Assembly (NCBI RefSeq): GCF_026626665.1
Contig: NZ_JAPNKE010000002.1
Coordinates: forward strand, 2,171,204-2,235,203
Length of the DNA stretch: 64,000 nt
Source of the DNA: Nannocystis pusilla
GTDB taxonomy: Bacteria; Myxococcota_A; Polyangia; Nannocystales; Nannocystaceae
Reading direction: 5' to 3'
A program made the translations under genes and the position numbers. Below, piece by piece: positions 63,325 through 64,000 of this stretch. The notes beneath the pieces are model-generated. The model had not been told where the DNA came from. It worked only from the letters and a program-made list of their open reading frames with translations, and did no database searches. Positions within the stretch are counted from its first letter, which is position 1, and each line of letters starts with the position of its first letter.

Positions 63325-63634
63325 GCCGCGGCGCCCGTTCGGCGATCCGCACGGGGGCGGTGTGTTGGGGCTGGCGCAGGGGACGGGCTCGTACGCGTGA
63401 GGCGGGGGCGGCGAGGCTGGCTCGCGGCGTGGCGTGCAGGCCACAAGGCGCGTCCGCGCGGCGGGCCGCCCAGCCGCGAGCGCGGTCGTGGTTTTCGCGG
63501 TCATGGCGGGTCCTGGGCTCTCGAACGATGTTCGACGAGCGGGACGCGGCGCGCGGGCGCTTGAATTTTCGCCGATCGATTCCATAGACCCTGCGAACGG
63601 GCGTCGACGATTGCGCGTCCGGGAGGGCTCGCCG

Positions 63635-64000
63635 ATGCACGACGCGGACAGCACCCAGACAGACAGATTCCGCGAGGCGGTGGCGGCGATCGCCGGCGGG
63701 GACCTCGATCGGCTCGCGGCGCTGCTCGACGCCGACCCGGGGCTGGTCGCGGTGCGCTGCCGCGTCGGCGAATGCTACGAGACGGGGTATTTCGCGGGGG
63801 CGACGCTGCTGCACCACGTGGCGGGCAACCCCGATCGCGGGCCGCTGCCGGACAACATCGCCGCGTGTACGTGGCTGCTGCTCGATCGCGGCAGCGCGGC
63901 GTGGGCGGCCCAGGCGACGCTCGAGCTGGTGCTGACCAGTCGTCGCGCCTCCGAGTCCGGCGCCGCGCCGGCGTTGATCGATCTGCTGATCGCGGGCGGA
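63635..64000 (+). CDS. Ankyrin-repeat-like protein (C-terminus beyond window edge)
   Basis: ATG at 63635 with GGGAGGG about eight bases upstream. The first 122 residues read FREAVAAIAGGDLDRLAALLDADPGLV, TLLHHVAGNP, NIAACTWLLLDRGSA and ALIDLLIAGG. This is the helix-loop-helix spacing and L-L-x-x-G ending of ankyrin repeats. No signal peptide. The gene is cut by the right edge. Confidence 0.78.
   Translation, partial: MHDADSTQTDRFREAVAAIAGGDLDRLAALLDADPGLVAVRCRVGECYETGYFAGATLLHHVAGNPDRGPLPDNIAACTWLLLDRGSAAWAAQATLELVLTSRRASESGAAPALIDLLIAGG

Overview
The base composition is very GC-rich throughout. Predicted lipoproteins are abundant (about eighteen), and many carry a Thr/Ser/Glu/Gly-rich spacer directly after the lipobox cysteine. 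There are also Ser/Thr kinase and FHA/sigma-54 regulators, ECF sigma factors and DUF1501/CxxCH cassettes. Together these point to a chromosome of a predatory or soil myxobacterium, most like the Nannocystis/Plesiocystis side of the group. No ribosomal, tRNA, phage or plasmid genes were seen. The genus-level placement is inference from gene content only.

Layout. 0-6 kb: an ECF sigma factor cut by the left edge, then lipoprotein enzymes (amidohydrolase, pyroglutamyl-peptidase-like, LamG-M23-like). 6-10 kb: a LodB-type flavoprotein, a LodA-type quinoprotein oxidase and a catalase-like domain in one operon; the last two look like one fused polypeptide. 10.4-11.5 kb: a DNA alkylation repair protein. 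11.6-19.7 kb: an island with a transposase remnant and a five-gene minus-strand operon (GAP1-like protein, two TRAFAC-type GTPases, an all-helical GASH-like protein, a SEFIR effector). It is bracketed by two direct copies of the 3' end of the adjacent FG-GAP lipoprotein gene. 19.7-27 kb: secreted or lipid-anchored proteins. 27-32 kb: FHA-sigma-54 activator, Ser/Thr kinase and PEGA-type protein. 32-45 kb: a cytochrome/copper-monooxygenase-like lipoprotein and two paralogous three-gene cassettes (CxxCH lipoprotein, DUF1501, small CxxCH lipoprotein), with an azoreductase between them. 45-64 kb: mixed genes including a six-repeat Cys-rich lipoprotein, an ECF sigma/membrane-protein pair, SelO, a five-heme cytochrome, an ATP-grasp protein divergent from an RNA ligase, an SPFH/vault-like protein and a beta-helix lipoprotein.

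Two features run across the window. From 27 kb onward, short arrays built on a 14-bp period occupy every convergent gene junction. Their core is a 10-bp palindrome plus a 4-nt variable spacer, so neighbouring units can pair as CATGTCC-N4-GGACATG. Variants also lie inside coding sequence, most clearly in the kinase linker. Second, about a dozen otherwise well-conserved genes are split by single-base frameshifts. Most are repaired by changing a short G or C run by one base, so residual sequencing or assembly indels are more likely than decay. Coordinates below span the whole reconstructed gene in those cases.

How the parts work together: the GTPase/SEFIR operon is predicted to be an NTP-dependent conflict (defence or self-killing) module. 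The catalase-LodA-LodB group is predicted to oxidise an amino acid while disposing of the peroxide formed. The CxxCH/DUF1501 cassettes are predicted to be exported redox or surface complexes of unknown substrate.
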